A stretch of DNA of 64,000 bases, from assembly GCF_003945595.2 (NCBI RefSeq), contig NW_024103696.1, positions 248,001 through 312,000 on the forward strand, given 5' to 3'. The DNA is from Pipra filicauda (Eukaryota > Chordata > Aves > Passeriformes > Pipridae). The notes under the pieces are model-generated. The model did no database searches. It was not told where the DNA came from and saw only the letters and a program-made list of their open reading frames with translations. The translations under genes and the position numbers were made by a program. Numbering within the stretch: the first letter of the stretch is position 1; each line of letters opens with the position of its first letter. Of the stretch, positions 26,584 to 38,475 are shown one piece after another.

Positions 26584-26990
26584 TAATTCATAGGATTTAA
26601 GGCCAAAAGGGACTATTAGATCATCCAGTCTGACCTGTATAATGCAGGTCATAGCATTTTGCTGAGTAATTTCTGCTTCAACCCTATAACTTCTGTTTGA
26701 GCTACAGCGTACCTTATAGAGGAACATGCACTTTTAATTAAATTAAGCCAGAAATTAAGATTTTTTAAAAATTATTATTATTCAGTGGTAGTTCGACCTA
26801 GCAGCTAATTACTCTCAATGGTTAGTGATCGTTAAAATTAATTTTATTTTCTTTTTTAGCCAAGTTTCTGGCCCTTAGATCTTGCTACATTTTTATCTCC
26901 TGTAATAAAGAGACATTTACTATCAGAAATATCTTTTTCAAGTCAGTTTTTGCTATCCTAAAGTTCAGGATCTTGATCACCTCAACTGGA
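26584..26990 (-). mobile_element. Ancient, highly diverged CR1 copy
   Basis: The plus strand at 26587-26700 reads TTCATAGGATTTAAGGCC, then GGGACTATTAGATCATCCAG and TCTGACCTGTATAATGCAGG. I recognise this as the complement of the 3' end of an old CR1 lineage that is also abundant in turtles and crocodilians. The match seems to continue with gaps: CAATGGTTAGTGATCGTTAA, GATCTTGCTAC, TAATAAAGAGACATTTACTA, TCAGAAAT and GATCACCTCAAC all fall in the expected order. The 3' part is fairly certain. The part beyond 26,720 is more diverged and less certain. It is clearly older than the other CR1s in the window. Confidence 0.68.
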
Positions 26991-28139
26991 CATAATGAAA
27001 AGAAGAGAACCTCTGTGATCCTTAAATGGATCACACTTTTTTTCTGTACATTTAATATGCCTGCAGAAGGGACTTGGTATTTGCAAAAATTAACAAAGCA
27101 AATCTCTTCTAATACATTAGCAAACATGGCTCAAAGCCTGTTCTTCACTCAGGCAGAGGAATTGTCTCCTGCCTTGGAAAAAAACCTCAGCTGAAATAAA
27201 AATTTATATTAGAGCAATGCAAAGCATTTCATCAGACTTCAGACACAGTTGAACTTAGCCTTGGGCCAAAGGCTGAGTAAGTTCATGAACCACAGCTCGT
27301 GTTGGCAAAAATTCAGCTGTGAGAAATGCTGCTTCTCCTTCTCCCACAACGACTTGCACCTTTTACCACGCTCCTCAGAGCCACACATGCAGAGAGGACA
27401 TGGAGGGAGAGAAAAGCAGGAGGAAGCAGCTTACATCTCCTGTCACCACTCATTTTTGCTGAGGAGGATTTGGTTGCCGTTCCCTACTTCTCCCTCAGTG
27501 TGAGGGGATGTAGGATGGCATGAGAGTGTCTGAGATGTCCCTGATTCAGAGTGCCTTTTATTGTCCTTAAAGGAGTTTCTGGGTTGTTGGATATTAAGCC
27601 TGCCCAGAGGAAAAGTAAATTAGGATAAAATTCCCATCTCATCTGATAATGTTTGAAGAAGTGGAATACTTTTGCTAGAACCAGGCATCTCCACCAGAAA
27701 TTCTCTGCTGGTAAAGTGTTCCTGACATAAGGCCACTTCGTAAGAATCTTCTAAACAAAGTCCTAAATGTTCGTTCGCAAAGCCTAGCCATGATGAAACA
27801 AAATATATAATGACTGTAAAATCATGTTACTGCATCTCACAACTTCTGTTTTTAAATCATAAAATGGAGCTGCTTGTTGCAGCTATGCTGAAAACATTGA
27901 GTGTAGTTCTCAGTTCAAGAGAATCTCTTGAGGTGGTTGGCATGGCTGGTTAGTCACCACAGTGAGAAATCAACTGTGAGGAAGAGCTGTGTGATTAGGA
28001 AGTTTGGGATTTCTTTTTTTTTTTTTAATACAGAAAGAAAATTTGAAAACAATAAGGGTTATCCAGAGATGCCATCATCTCTGATAGTTATGCAAAAGAT
28101 GCTCTATACCTACATAACTACTTTGATCAGAAATTGTTA
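26991..28139. other. Non-coding gap, no gene recognised
   Basis: Unique-looking AT-rich sequence with a T15 run at about 28012-28026. No coding or repeat signal was seen beyond short chance frames. Confidence 0.45.
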
Positions 28140-28887
28140 AGGGGTTGGAACGGACCTTAAAGATCATCTAGTCCCAACCCCCGCTGCCACATGCAGGGAC
28201 ACCTTTCACTAGAACAGTTGCTCAAGGCCTTGTCCAACCTGGCTTTGAGCACTGCCAGGGTTGGGGCATCCACAGCATCCCTGGGCAACCTGTTCCAGTG
28301 TCTCACCACCCTCACAGTAAAGAATTCCTTCCTGATATCTGACCTAAATTTCCTCTCTTTCAATTTGTACCCATTACTCCTTGTCCTACCTCTACAGTTC
28401 CTTGCAAACAGTCTCTCTCTGGTTTCCCTGTAGGCTGTTTTCAGATACCGGAAGGCTGCTATGAGGTCTCTACACAACCTTCTCCAGACTGAACAGCCCC
28501 AGCTTTCTCAGTCTGTCTTCATAGGGGAGGTTCACCAGTCCTCTTATCAGCTTTGTGGCCTCGTCTGGACTTACTTCAACAGTTCCATGTCCTTATTTTG
28601 GGGGCACCAGAACTACATATGGTACCCCAAGTGGGGTCTCACAAGAGCAGAGTAGAGGGGCAGAATCACCTCCTTCAACCTCTTGACCAAACTCCTTTTG
28701 CTGCAGCCCGGGATTCGGTTCGGCTTTCTGGGCTGTGAGCACACACTGCCAGCTCAGCTCCCTTTTTCCAGTCACCAGGGATTTCACTTGACAGCCATGG
28801 ATAGTGGCTTAGCGACTTTGTCTGCCAGCTCCCTCAGGACCCATGGATGAATCTCATCAGGTCCGATGGACTTATGCACATTCATGT
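28140..28887 (-). mobile_element. CR1 LINE with internal deletion
   Basis: Reverse-oriented CR1. The 3' end lies at the left (GGTTGGAACGGACCTTAAAG, GATCATCTAG). The minus strand then encodes the ORF2 C-terminus, including YLKTAYRETRERLF, LKERKFRSDIRKEFFTVRVV and RHWNRLPRDAVDAP. Across a frameshift it continues with GLFSLEK, LPYEDRLRKLGLF and REVILPLYSALVRPHL equivalents (broken by stops), then LTAQKA. At about 28,755-28,775 it jumps directly to the N-terminal RT region, whose complement encodes HKS-GPDEIHP and GDWKK-like blocks. Most of the RT catalytic core is therefore missing between joined ends. Non-functional. Confidence 0.93.
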
Positions 28888-31800
28888 TTAGATTTCTTCC
28901 TATAGATAGTTATGAATATTCCTCTCAGCTTTCTATTTTGGCTAAATGCTCTAACATTCCTCTATTTTTCCAAATTCTTCGGCTATGCCTGTACTGAAGA
29001 AATATGCTCTGATAGATTGGTGTCTGCAGTGTGTCGTGCAATAAGAAGCTGGTCAGGAGTGTAGCACCTGTGTGTTCCTGGGTTAGCACCAACACTTGAC
29101 CAGCTACATCAAGGTTTCCACCAGTGAGAGAGACACCATTGCACTCCCAGTCCTCATGTCCTAGTGTTCCCATTCCATGGGGCCAAGGGGTAGCAAGTGA
29201 TCTGTTAAAAGAATCCCCTTTACTTAGCACCTGTCAGTCCTAGAGTAGAGAAGTCCTTGATGGCTCTTTTGGACATTGTCATCATTCTCTCAGCTGGAGC
29301 TTTGTTGACAGGCAGCTCTTGGCAACTCGGGTTTTTTTGTTGTTGTTGTTCTGGCTTAGTCTTTGCTGCCTGGTATATAGCCCTTCTGAAAGAAACCAGA
29401 CAGAATTTGGAGAGCAAAGAAGGTGCATACAGGTGATATTGGAACTCCTAGGCATGATGCAAGGTACAGAGGAAAGCTAACAGCATGTTTGATGGAAAAG
29501 CTCATGCCATAATTTTGTGAAAAGACACTGTAAAGGAGATATGCCTCTCTTATTGGCTACTTGTTCCTGCCTTCTTCTTTGTTTTAGCACAAAAGTTGAT
29601 GTAGCTGGAGCTTAGGGTCCTTACCTGGTTGCAAATAAATATGAGAACCATCAAACTGCTACATCTTGGCTGCAAATTGCGAACAATCTGTACAGAGCTT
29701 GCTATAAAGGTGCAAAACCTTGTGTCAGATTCTGACATCTTACCATGACAAAGCAGCCAGTTGTTGCCTATTCCCCCAGCTATGTTTCTGTTCCTGGTGA
29801 CTGCCTTCAGGAAAGCAAGCCAAGGTATCGAGTCTATAAATGTTTTGATAAACCACACTGATCCCTTGCCAAGCCATCCGATTTTATTGGGTTTTATCTC
29901 CACATTTCTTTTAGAACCAATTTCTATTGTATGTCCAATGAAACAGTAGTGCTACTGTCTGCTGTGGTGACTCTTCCCTGTGCATTGACTAGCATGTTGG
30001 CAGCTGAATGATGGCCTCGGACTGCTGCGTGAAAGACCCAACGGTGGCAACGCTTGCAGGAGTGTAACAGATGCTTTTATGTTGCTAAAATGGAGGGCTA
30101 GACTATAATGCTTGCAAACATAAGTGCCATTGATTTCATTGAGATGGCTAACCTGTATTCACTGCTCTGATCTTCTGATATACTTCTGATAATACTCTGA
30201 ATGCTTCATAGTATTACATTAGGCCTTTCCCTTATCCCACTTGTAACAATTTCTTTGCAATGAAGAGGCCTGTGTAGCACTTCTAGAAGGGTGTTTTATG
30301 TGGATATTTGTTTTCTATAAGTATATAAAGAGATATCCATCTAGATGTGTAATAAACACCCCATAAAGCAGCTTGTCTCTACATGGAGATTTGCAGCTGT
30401 GTTTACGTAGCCTGATACTGCAATATCCATACATCATCCCTTCCTCAAGGAAGTCTTGCTTCTCTTTTATCTCTTCTTGCCTTTTAAAGGCTCTGAGTTA
30501 GAATTTGCTTTGCTTCCACATGACCAAAGCTTACCATCACGACATTGCGTCTGCTTCTTAGCAGATGCTGTGGAAACATGACAGCATAATAAAGTGTTGT
30601 GCTAAGTTGATCCAAGTGCACTTGGAAGAGGTAGACTTGAACTTAAGCACCACTGCTGGGAATGTGACATGAATTAATGAATACGTAGGTCAAATTTAGA
30701 CCTTGTTATCTTCATACCAGCAGGCTGTGAGTCTCACAGTCTCCTTGGCTGGAACCATGCTTGTATGAGACCATAAACATGCTCTTCCCCAAACCTCTCC
30801 AAAGATGCTAACAAATTAGCAAATGAGCTGTTCCTTTTGTGCCTTGCTAGTTTCACTTGTTATCAAGGAATGGGTTCTGCAAAATTCATCTGTGGAAAGC
30901 AATGCCTCTTCTCTACAGGCATCTTGATGCTGCAGGCACTGAGCTGGGCCCTTTCAAAGGAATTCCCACCTTCTGGTTTGATTTGCTGGGGTTTCCCGAA
31001 CTTGTTCTAGGGTCTTGCCCAGGCAGAGCTACCTTGTTGCTAAGTCCTGCTCTCTTGCAGGATGCCTAAGTAGGGATTAATTTGTTCCTTTGTTATAAAT
31101 CTTGCAGGACCAGTGGAACCTATCATCATACATGTCCCTAGGGACACCTAATATCATTAAACTACATAGGCATGTACGTGTATGCATGCACAAACTTACA
31201 CAGAAATGCAAACACACACTTCCCTAATACTAGAAATTTCCTGTAGGTAGTAGGAAACTCCACAGTTTACATTTACTGCTCATTATTACAAGTTGCATTG
31301 CAGTGGCAGTAGGTAGAAGGTCTAACCTCCTTGTGCTCGGCATCTTCTACACATGGTGGCCAAAACGGTTCCTCTCCAAGAAGCTGGTACAGAGTTGCTT
31401 CCACACGGTGTTTGTGGAAGGTCATGTCTCCTCTGCTTTGCTGCTGCCCATTTTCCTGGCTGCAGCAAGGCAGAGGAGGTATGAGGATGGAGGGCAGGAG
31501 CCCCAGTGGAGACTGCTGTGCCGCAGAGCTGATTGTCCCTTCTGGCAGCTGGTCTGCAGCGTGATGGTAGTCATCTGGACATCTCCCATCTCATGCGTGG
31601 CTCCTGGGGAGTGCAGTGTGAGCCACAGACAAGGCTAAAGCTCTGCCTGGTTTAGGCAGTGGTGATTTCCAGCAGATCTAAGTGGAGCACGAGAGCAGGG
31701 TCTCTACTCTTCTTCCCAGTCATGACCCCCTGAGCTATAAAACCATGAGTCATGCAGACTAGGGCTCCTTGGACTGAAGGATAAAAAAGCAATTGAGCTT

Positions 31801-31938
31801 GGTGTGCCTGATTTTGCTACCTTTGTATCGCACATGCACACTTGATATCCAGGCCTGAGGCTTTCAATGAGTGGAATAGAAAAGCCTTGTTTATTTGCCA
31901 GCAATTCTCCAGTGCCGAGATACACTGTATGCTTCCTC
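28888..31938. other. Non-coding stretch, no gene recognised
   Basis: Contains a short (GTT)n tract near 29338-29350. Frames up to about 117 codons (minus strand, 29550-29903) show no family motif. No mobile element was recognised. Confidence 0.45.
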
Positions 31939-32092
31939 TAGAGATCTCAGGATATTTTACAAGTGTCGTTAGTCTCATTTTCACAGATGGAGATGCTGCT
32001 ATGAAGGGAGGGGATGCTTTCCTTGCAGGTCAATGGGACGACTTCATGAAGCTGTCTAGAAGGAGAGGGCCGTTGCTGAGATTTAAATCCAC
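31939..32092 (+). mobile_element. Ancient CORE-SINE/MIR- or L2-like remnant
   Basis: Several blocks fall in the order of the MIR/CORE-SINE 3' half: AGATCTCAGGATATTTTACA, CATTTTCACAGATGGAGAT, GGGAGGGGATG, CCTTGCAGGTCA, and GCTGAGATTTAAATCCAC near 32077-32092. The family consensus as I know it has CATTTTACAGATGAGGAAAC, AGAGAGGTTAAG, CTTGCCCAAGGTCA and GCTGGGATTTGAACCCA in that order. Divergence is high, as expected for an element predating the bird-mammal split. An overlapping 92-codon frame is fortuitous. It could equally be the related 3' tail of an L2 LINE. Confidence 0.6.
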
Positions 32093-32945
32093 AACAATAT
32101 TATACAGATTGAAAACATAACTTTGCATTAACCTAATGTAAGTAGCTCTTCCATATGTTTGGTCTACTCATCCAGCATGTTTTCAGTGATGTTTATCATG
32201 CAGTTAATGGTAAGGAATATCTGTAGAAAAATGCACGAAAAACAGCACTGCCCTCCTTGCCCAAGTCTGGGGTGAACTTTTCCCGTTCCCCAGAATTGCT
32301 CATCAGTCCTAGGAATTTAACCATGATTCCTCATTCTGTTCAGGAAATGCCCTGTCAAAAACAATTGTCCATCTAAGTGATTTATAGCTCATAGTAAAGT
32401 TTACAGGGGTCCACTCTCAAAATGCTTTATTCCAGATGCTCATGCTTGACACTCATACTTCTAGAATTGATAAACTTGTATTTCATAGTAGTTCCTAGTA
32501 TGAGCTGCAGGTGAAGGTGCGGATTTCTGGGTTGGCCTCAAAGTGACATTATGAAAAGGGAGCGCACTGGAGAAGCAGCTTCCACCATAGCCCTTGTAGG
32601 CTGTCCTCGCTGGCAGTACGGGGTTGCCTTCAAAGTGGAGGAGTCCTTAACGGTGATATTTTGCAGTGTGGGCAGAATGCCTCAGTTGTTCAGTGTAAGG
32701 AATTTATGACTGCTCTCAAATCTCTGTATGACTGTATCTCTCAGAATATGTATGCTGCTCAGGTTTCACAGTCTTTCTCATTCTTGCTGAGGCATTGTAG
32801 GATTGTTGCTCCCACTTTCTCCACAAAGAATCTTTCAAAAGACAACCAAACAGTGTGTAAGTCACATGAAATTTTGCAGAAAATTTACACCAAGGATTAC
32901 CAGCAAAATTTTTCTTCTGTGCTTCCTAACTTTAGAGCAAATTTA
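32093..32945. other. Non-coding gap, no gene recognised
   Basis: Unique-looking sequence. A 95-codon frame (32661-32948) overlaps the end of the next CR1 and has no recognised similarity. Confidence 0.45.
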
Positions 32946-33338
32946 TAGAATCATCATAGAATGTTTTGGGCTGGACTTTAAAGATCATCTAGTTCTGGCC
33001 CCTCTGCCATGGGCATGGACACCTTTCACTATATGCCCTTGTCAGAAGTCCTCTGACTTTCTTGTAGGCCCCATTTAGGTACTGGAAGGTGCTTTAAGGT
33101 CTCCCTGGAGCTTTTTTTTCTCCGGGCTGAACAACCACAACTCTCTCAGCCTTTCCACATAGAAGAGGTTCTTCACCTCTCTCATCATCTTCATGCCCCT
33201 CCTCTGGATTTGGTCCAACAGATCCATGTCCTCCTTATATTGAGGGCCTCAGAGCTGGACTTGGCACTCTAGATGAGGTCTCATAAGAGCAGAGCAGGGG
33301 GGAAGAATCAACTCCCTCACCCTGCTGGTAATGCTATT
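32946..33338 (-). mobile_element. CR1 LINE 3' part with internal deletion
   Basis: Starts with AGAATCATCATAGAATG and TTTTGGGCTGGACTTTAAAG, the complement of the CR1 3' end. After GGACACCTTTCACTATATGC it skips the usual C-terminal ORF2 segment. It resumes at TTGTAGGCCCCATTTAGGTA, then the complements of the GLFSLEK, LPYEERL and RPHLEY regions (CTCCGGGCTGAACAACC, TCTAGATGAGGTCTCATAAG). It ends near CACCCTGCTGG. Both the 5' part and an internal piece are missing. Inactive. Confidence 0.9.
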
Positions 33339-35284
33339 GTCAGCATAGCACAAATTTTAAAGTTGGTAGAGTTTTGTTGTTGGTGGTGGTGGTTTTTTAA
33401 TGGTTTTTCAGTCCTTGTTTTAAATCAGATGCTGTTGTGACCATTTACCCACATGACAGGACAGGACTGTGTAATCACGTACTTGCATATGCCTTTGCAC
33501 TACTTTCTGTAAAGTAAGGTGTTTTTTCTGTGCATTGATCAGATAGACATTCTTTCTTCACCCCTTTTTCGTGTCCTCTTCCTCCCTGACCTTCTGCCAC
33601 CTGCTCAGCAGACCTGTGTGACTGCCTTCCCACTCCAGGGTGTGCTGCAGTGACCTGCCAGCTAATCGCCCTGAACTTGCTCACACTGCTGGGACCTGAC
33701 TTGCAGATTCCAGCCATCTTTACTTGAGGAATGGCAGCCTGGCAGCCTTCCAATCTGCCTGTTGGATCTGGGCCAGCTATTTATTGTGAAACTTTTTCTC
33801 CTCTTGGACTTAGCAGTAATTTTCATCCCCCTGGGGGATTTGTCTAGTACCACATAGAGAAATCCAATGAAAAGCTCTGGGAATTTGCTCTGTGCTCAGC
33901 AACACATAGTTGCTACTGACTCAAATCCTGTTTCTTCTACAGCAATATACGGTAGACTGTAAAACCAATAAAAGGTACTTTTACCTGTGACTGCAAATAT
34001 ATTGGTGGACAGGAAAACAAGCTGCATATGCTGGGAATTGAGACAGGGTCCAGATTTGATTCTCAGTAAGAACTGCTAGAAGAAATGTAAAAGAACAATA
34101 ATTTTACTCTCTGCTTCACTTTTGGACCAAGATTTGAACTTATTTCTATCCTTTGCATTGCTGAGACACCTTTCCTTTATGTGAATATATTAAAACGAGC
34201 CAAACAAGCTGAGTTTCTCTGTTTTTCACACTAGCTTCCTGCTGCTGCACACTGTGCAAATGCTGTCCCCACAAAACAGACCCACACTGCACACTCTATG
34301 CCTGCTCTTTTTGCTAGCACAAATGGCTTCAGAGGGGCTCCTCACAGAATAGTCACCAAGGAAATGGTAGCCCATGCCTTAGATGCATGTCAGTTAAGTA
34401 AGTGCCTGTACACTAGCTTACAACCAGCACTGTTTCCTTTGCAAAGGAACAAACGTCCATCTCAATATGGGTCTTATGACAGAAGAAACAAGTGTATGAG
34501 TTGTTCTGCAGCATGGAAGCTGCTGCTGCTGCTGATCTGTGTCACCCCGCACAAAAGTTACCACTTGTTCATATATAATTTAATGTGGAATGTGGGAAAT
34601 CTGTCTAAGGAAAGATGAAAAACTCTGAAGGCAGCAGGTCAGCTGGAAAAACACCTTCCTTCTATGTTCCCTGATGACCATGTAAAGAGGTGACCCAGAG
34701 CTGGGAAGGCGGATGGCCTAACAACTTTACTGCACTAACATTTTGCCTTTGCAAATGCTCACTAGGTTGGAAATGAGGATTCACTCAATTCCCACTGCCC
34801 TCTGTGTTCAGTCCCTGTAGTGAATTACCAGGCAGTTTTGGGGGACTGGGGGAGGATATATGGTTTCCTACCTAACAGAGACCAAAGATCCGTGCTAAGG
34901 GTCAAAGCCAACCACAGAGCTGCCATGTACCCGTCCTGAGCCAGAGGCTTGCTGAGAGCCTACAGGAGTGATTGTCAGCTGCTCTGGGAAGTACCAAGCT
35001 GGAAATTTTTTAGGGTGTCCATGGTCATCTCAGTCCCACTCAGGTATCACAGTGCTTAAGAAGTAGTGAATTTGCTGGTACCTTTTACTGCAAGACTGTT
35101 CTCAGTCTTGCCCTGAAAGCTGCTTGCAGGAAGAGGGTTGATACACCTCTGCTCCTTCTCTTCCTGAATTGTAGCTGTGGGCATAGGAAGGGAACTGGGA
35201 ATCACTGCAGTGCCGTCGTTCTTGAGCGAATCTTGCCATGATCTTGGACCTTCTTAAATGAAAGGTAGCAATTACCCCTTCCAT
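33339..35284. other. Non-coding stretch, no gene recognised
   Basis: A short (GGT)n run lies at about 33380-33392 next to T-rich sequence. Frames of up to 106 codons have no motif. Nothing else was recognised. Confidence 0.45.
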
Positions 35285-35570
35285 TACCCTTGATAATGCT
35301 TTATTAGTAATTGCAGTGATTATCTATAATTGCCAGTGTTAATAGTGTGCGGTGATTGGCAAGGTTCAGCTTACACTTGATTTCTGCCTTGAGTGGGGGA
35401 GGAAAAGGCTGTTTAGTTTGTCACTGCTGTCCTCCGTAATGACGCGTTTCACATCAACTAAACACACAGCTTAGGACCAACTGGTTGTATTTAGGATGTT
35501 GGACTAAATTTGCCTTTCCAAATTAAGTCTAATGTTCACCGTAAACCAATTCCAGATTATGAAGGACTTT
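35285..35570. promoter_or_regulatory. Candidate conserved non-coding element
   Basis: Dense homeobox-type words (TTTATTAGTAATTGCAGTGA, TCTATAATTGCC) lie near isolated CpGs in AT-rich sequence (GTGCGGTGATTGGC, TAATGACGCGTTTCAC). No repeat or coding frame overlaps. The call rests only on motif density and CpG retention. Confidence 0.27.
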
Positions 35571-38204
35571 CAGAAATATCTAGGATCACCAGGGAACCTG
35601 CTGTATTATTCAATCATGCTTTGAAGTGAATTGTGTTCAAGAACACACTCATCACTAACTGTGAGCTGAATTAACACCTAAGTACCAGAAAACTTGCCTC
35701 ATCTGCACTGGGGAGGACTTGGTTCCTTGGTTTGTCATTTTTATAGAACCAGCCCCAATGTCACCATAAACTGAGATTTCACTTTCAGAAAGCCTAGGCA
35801 GAGAAAGAGGTAGGGCAGCTTTACAAGAGAAGGACTGGCAATTTATCACTGTGCAGAACTGGAGAAATCCTGCCCCAAAAGAGGGCTCCATAGATTTGTT
35901 TCCTGATAGAAGACAGGTCGCCCTCTTGGCCCCCAAATAATATGGGAATTGAAAGAATTATTTACCAAGGGTGTTTCTGGATCAAAGCCCTGCTACAGCC
36001 TAAGCTCAGTGAGTTTCAGGTTCAGATCTTGATTCTCACTCTTGCATTTCTCCTCTGGACTGAACCTGCTCCTTCGAAACTGCTGGAGATATGAGTATGT
36101 TAAAAGGAGGGTTTATTTTCAGGGCAGAAATGAACATAAAAGCTATGGAAAGGAATGTGAAAAATTGCATGGATGGAGATGCACTTTATCACATGCCTTT
36201 GCAGTCCATATCTTCAGGGCGCATTAGTTCTCGTGTATAAAATACAAATTTAGGACTTAGACATAGCATATATGATGCATATGTATCTAATGGTCTTTCA
36301 TAAAGTCTGACAGGCACTTTTGCTGTATACGAACCCATACACTTTCCAAAGCTCTGCTCTCCAGATTTCCCTCCCAGGTTATTGGAACAAGGTGACCTTC
36401 TGTGGTTACTAATCCCAAGTGGGTGACCTGATTGTTTATGGGATCGAGAAAACCCAAGAGACTGATAACTACTGGAGTGGGACCTGGGAGCAGCTAATTT
36501 AAAACCACTTTAAACTAACTTTTGTTTTCTGCCTGAGCTGGCCCAGAGAACTGGGGGCAGTTGTACCCAGCCTAGTGCATCCTGACAGTAAAACTCTACA
36601 TCCTGCTGGGACTGGAAACAACGCAAAGCCATTTTCTCAGGAAACAGCTTCATGCAACCATGATCTAAACAATAAATTACACATCAGTTTTGAGCAGGCA
36701 CCACTGACTGGAAAGATTTTTTATTTTAAATCTTTTGCCGGTGTTTATAGTGTGGACATGACTTACTGCAAATGAAGAAAATGTAAAGAAGTTGAATTCA
36801 ACATGATTGTATTTGCTGATCTTTTTGCATGGTTCCTTCTAATTAATTTGGGAGCTGTTCAGTGAAATTTGGCTTCCTTTTTCTTTTCTAGCCACTAGTT
36901 TTACTTTCAGGACCTAGGACAAAAGGAAAATTTTAAAGTATTTTCCTTTATATAGTGTTTTTTAAGTTTGAGAAAAGAACCACAATCATTAGTAGTATTT
37001 TTGCTTTAGTGTATATTTGTGGATGCATTTATTGTTTGTGTAATATTTGTATTTTCAATGAAGTTTGTTCCTCTGGTGTCTCTTTCATCCTGTTTAGTCA
37101 AACCTGGTTTATTTTCTGGATTATTCTTGTGGTTGTACAAGTGTCTATGGTCTGACATTTGAAAATGTCCCTTACCTGGTCATGTATACACATGATTTCA
37201 CACAGCCATGGGTAGTTCTCCGTTGACGGGATTGGTCCAAGACCCTTAAGGGAGGCTTGAGCAATTTTAGGAAGTGATGAGGATCACCCTTTTGAAAAGC
37301 CAGCCTTTTGTTTAAGGATTGATCAAATCAGATGCTGGGGAACTGATGAATCCCTTGTGCTTACATCTCAAAACCCCTGGCTTTCCACAAGTGACACGTG
37401 GTTGTCCTTAACAATAGACAGATAAAACCTGAGTTAATGGTGTAAGAGGCAATTTGGCTTACAGTTATGTGCATTTTATTTAGATAATTGTAGGACCTCA
37501 CTAAGAAATGTGAAGACAACTTAGATTTACAGGCATGTCTTATGTTCATGCAAAGAAAAATTTGGGGGTATGGTGTTTAAGTTCCTGAGAATGACCACAT
37601 GAGTCAGAAGCTGAACACCAAAGTAGCTTATGAAGGATCTCAAAAGGGAAAACAAATATCCCAAGGTCATCCTCACAAGGGAGATAAAAAAATGGGAGAC
37701 TGCCAGCAGGGTGAGGAGGCTTGACTTTTAAGGCTATCATCTCCCTGGTTTTGGAAAGGGTGGCTTTGGGTCAGACAGGGTGAGAGGAAAAAGCCCCCTG
37801 CCCCAGCCAGCTGGATCGATCTGCAGAGACCCATCAGCAGCACAGAAACAGGCCCCACCTCCACTTCTGGGGTATTTTGGTTGTAGTGAAAGGCTCAAGA
37901 GATGAAGAGAGGGAAATTTGTTCTTTGCTAAATTGATATTTGAATTGTGAAATGTTTCTAATAAAATGCAACTCAGGGAGGAGCTTCATCTGACCAGCAT
38001 TTGGATGAGTCTGATACTGAACAAAGTGATATCAAATAATACACTGCATCTGAGTATAGGTTAGACTGAACCAGAATTATTTCATGGCAGTACATATCCA
38101 CAGCTTATTGAAGTTGGAAGGGTGGCACCCAGATGTTTTATGCTGCTAAAGCACCTGGGTTCTTTGACATTCTCATTCTTTACTCCCACTCCAAATGCAG
38201 CGTG
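35571..38204. other. Non-coding stretch, no gene recognised
   Basis: AT-rich, low CpG, only short frames. No repeat family was recognised. Confidence 0.45.
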
Positions 38205-38475
38205 ATGCTTCCCATAACGTCTTTCTTAATTGCAAGCAAGAGCTTGAAACTCGCCCAGGATCAAAGGCTGCATTTTGACAGTTCAGGTGCAATTAAATGT
38301 GAGTATCAAGTAGGGTGTCTGCAATTTATTATTAAACCTATGATGAAGTGCCGGCATAACATTAGAGTCACGACGCCTTCTTGCAGATCACGTAGATATC
38401 TAAATGGGTGCACTTGCAGACAGAAAATTGTGCTCCAGTCATTGGAGGCTTGGGCAAAGCCCAGCTAATGCTGAA
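38205..38475. promoter_or_regulatory. Candidate conserved non-coding element
   Basis: Segment with TTCTTAATTGCAAGCAAG, CAGGTGCAATTAAATG (an E-box next to a homeobox core), CAATTTATTATTAAAC and several CpGs (AGTGCCGGCATAAC, TCACGACGCC, ATCACGTAG). A plus-strand frame (38133-38468) crosses it but shows no protein family, and the motif mix looks more like an enhancer than an exon. Confidence 0.3.

Noticed and set aside
28191..28433. 80-codon plus-strand frame (and similar frames at 1197-1533 and 1932-2525)
   Set aside because: These are the complement of CR1 ORF2 sequence, not independent genes.
31842..32120. 92-codon plus-strand frame
   Set aside because: Largely the translation of the MIR/L2-like relic.
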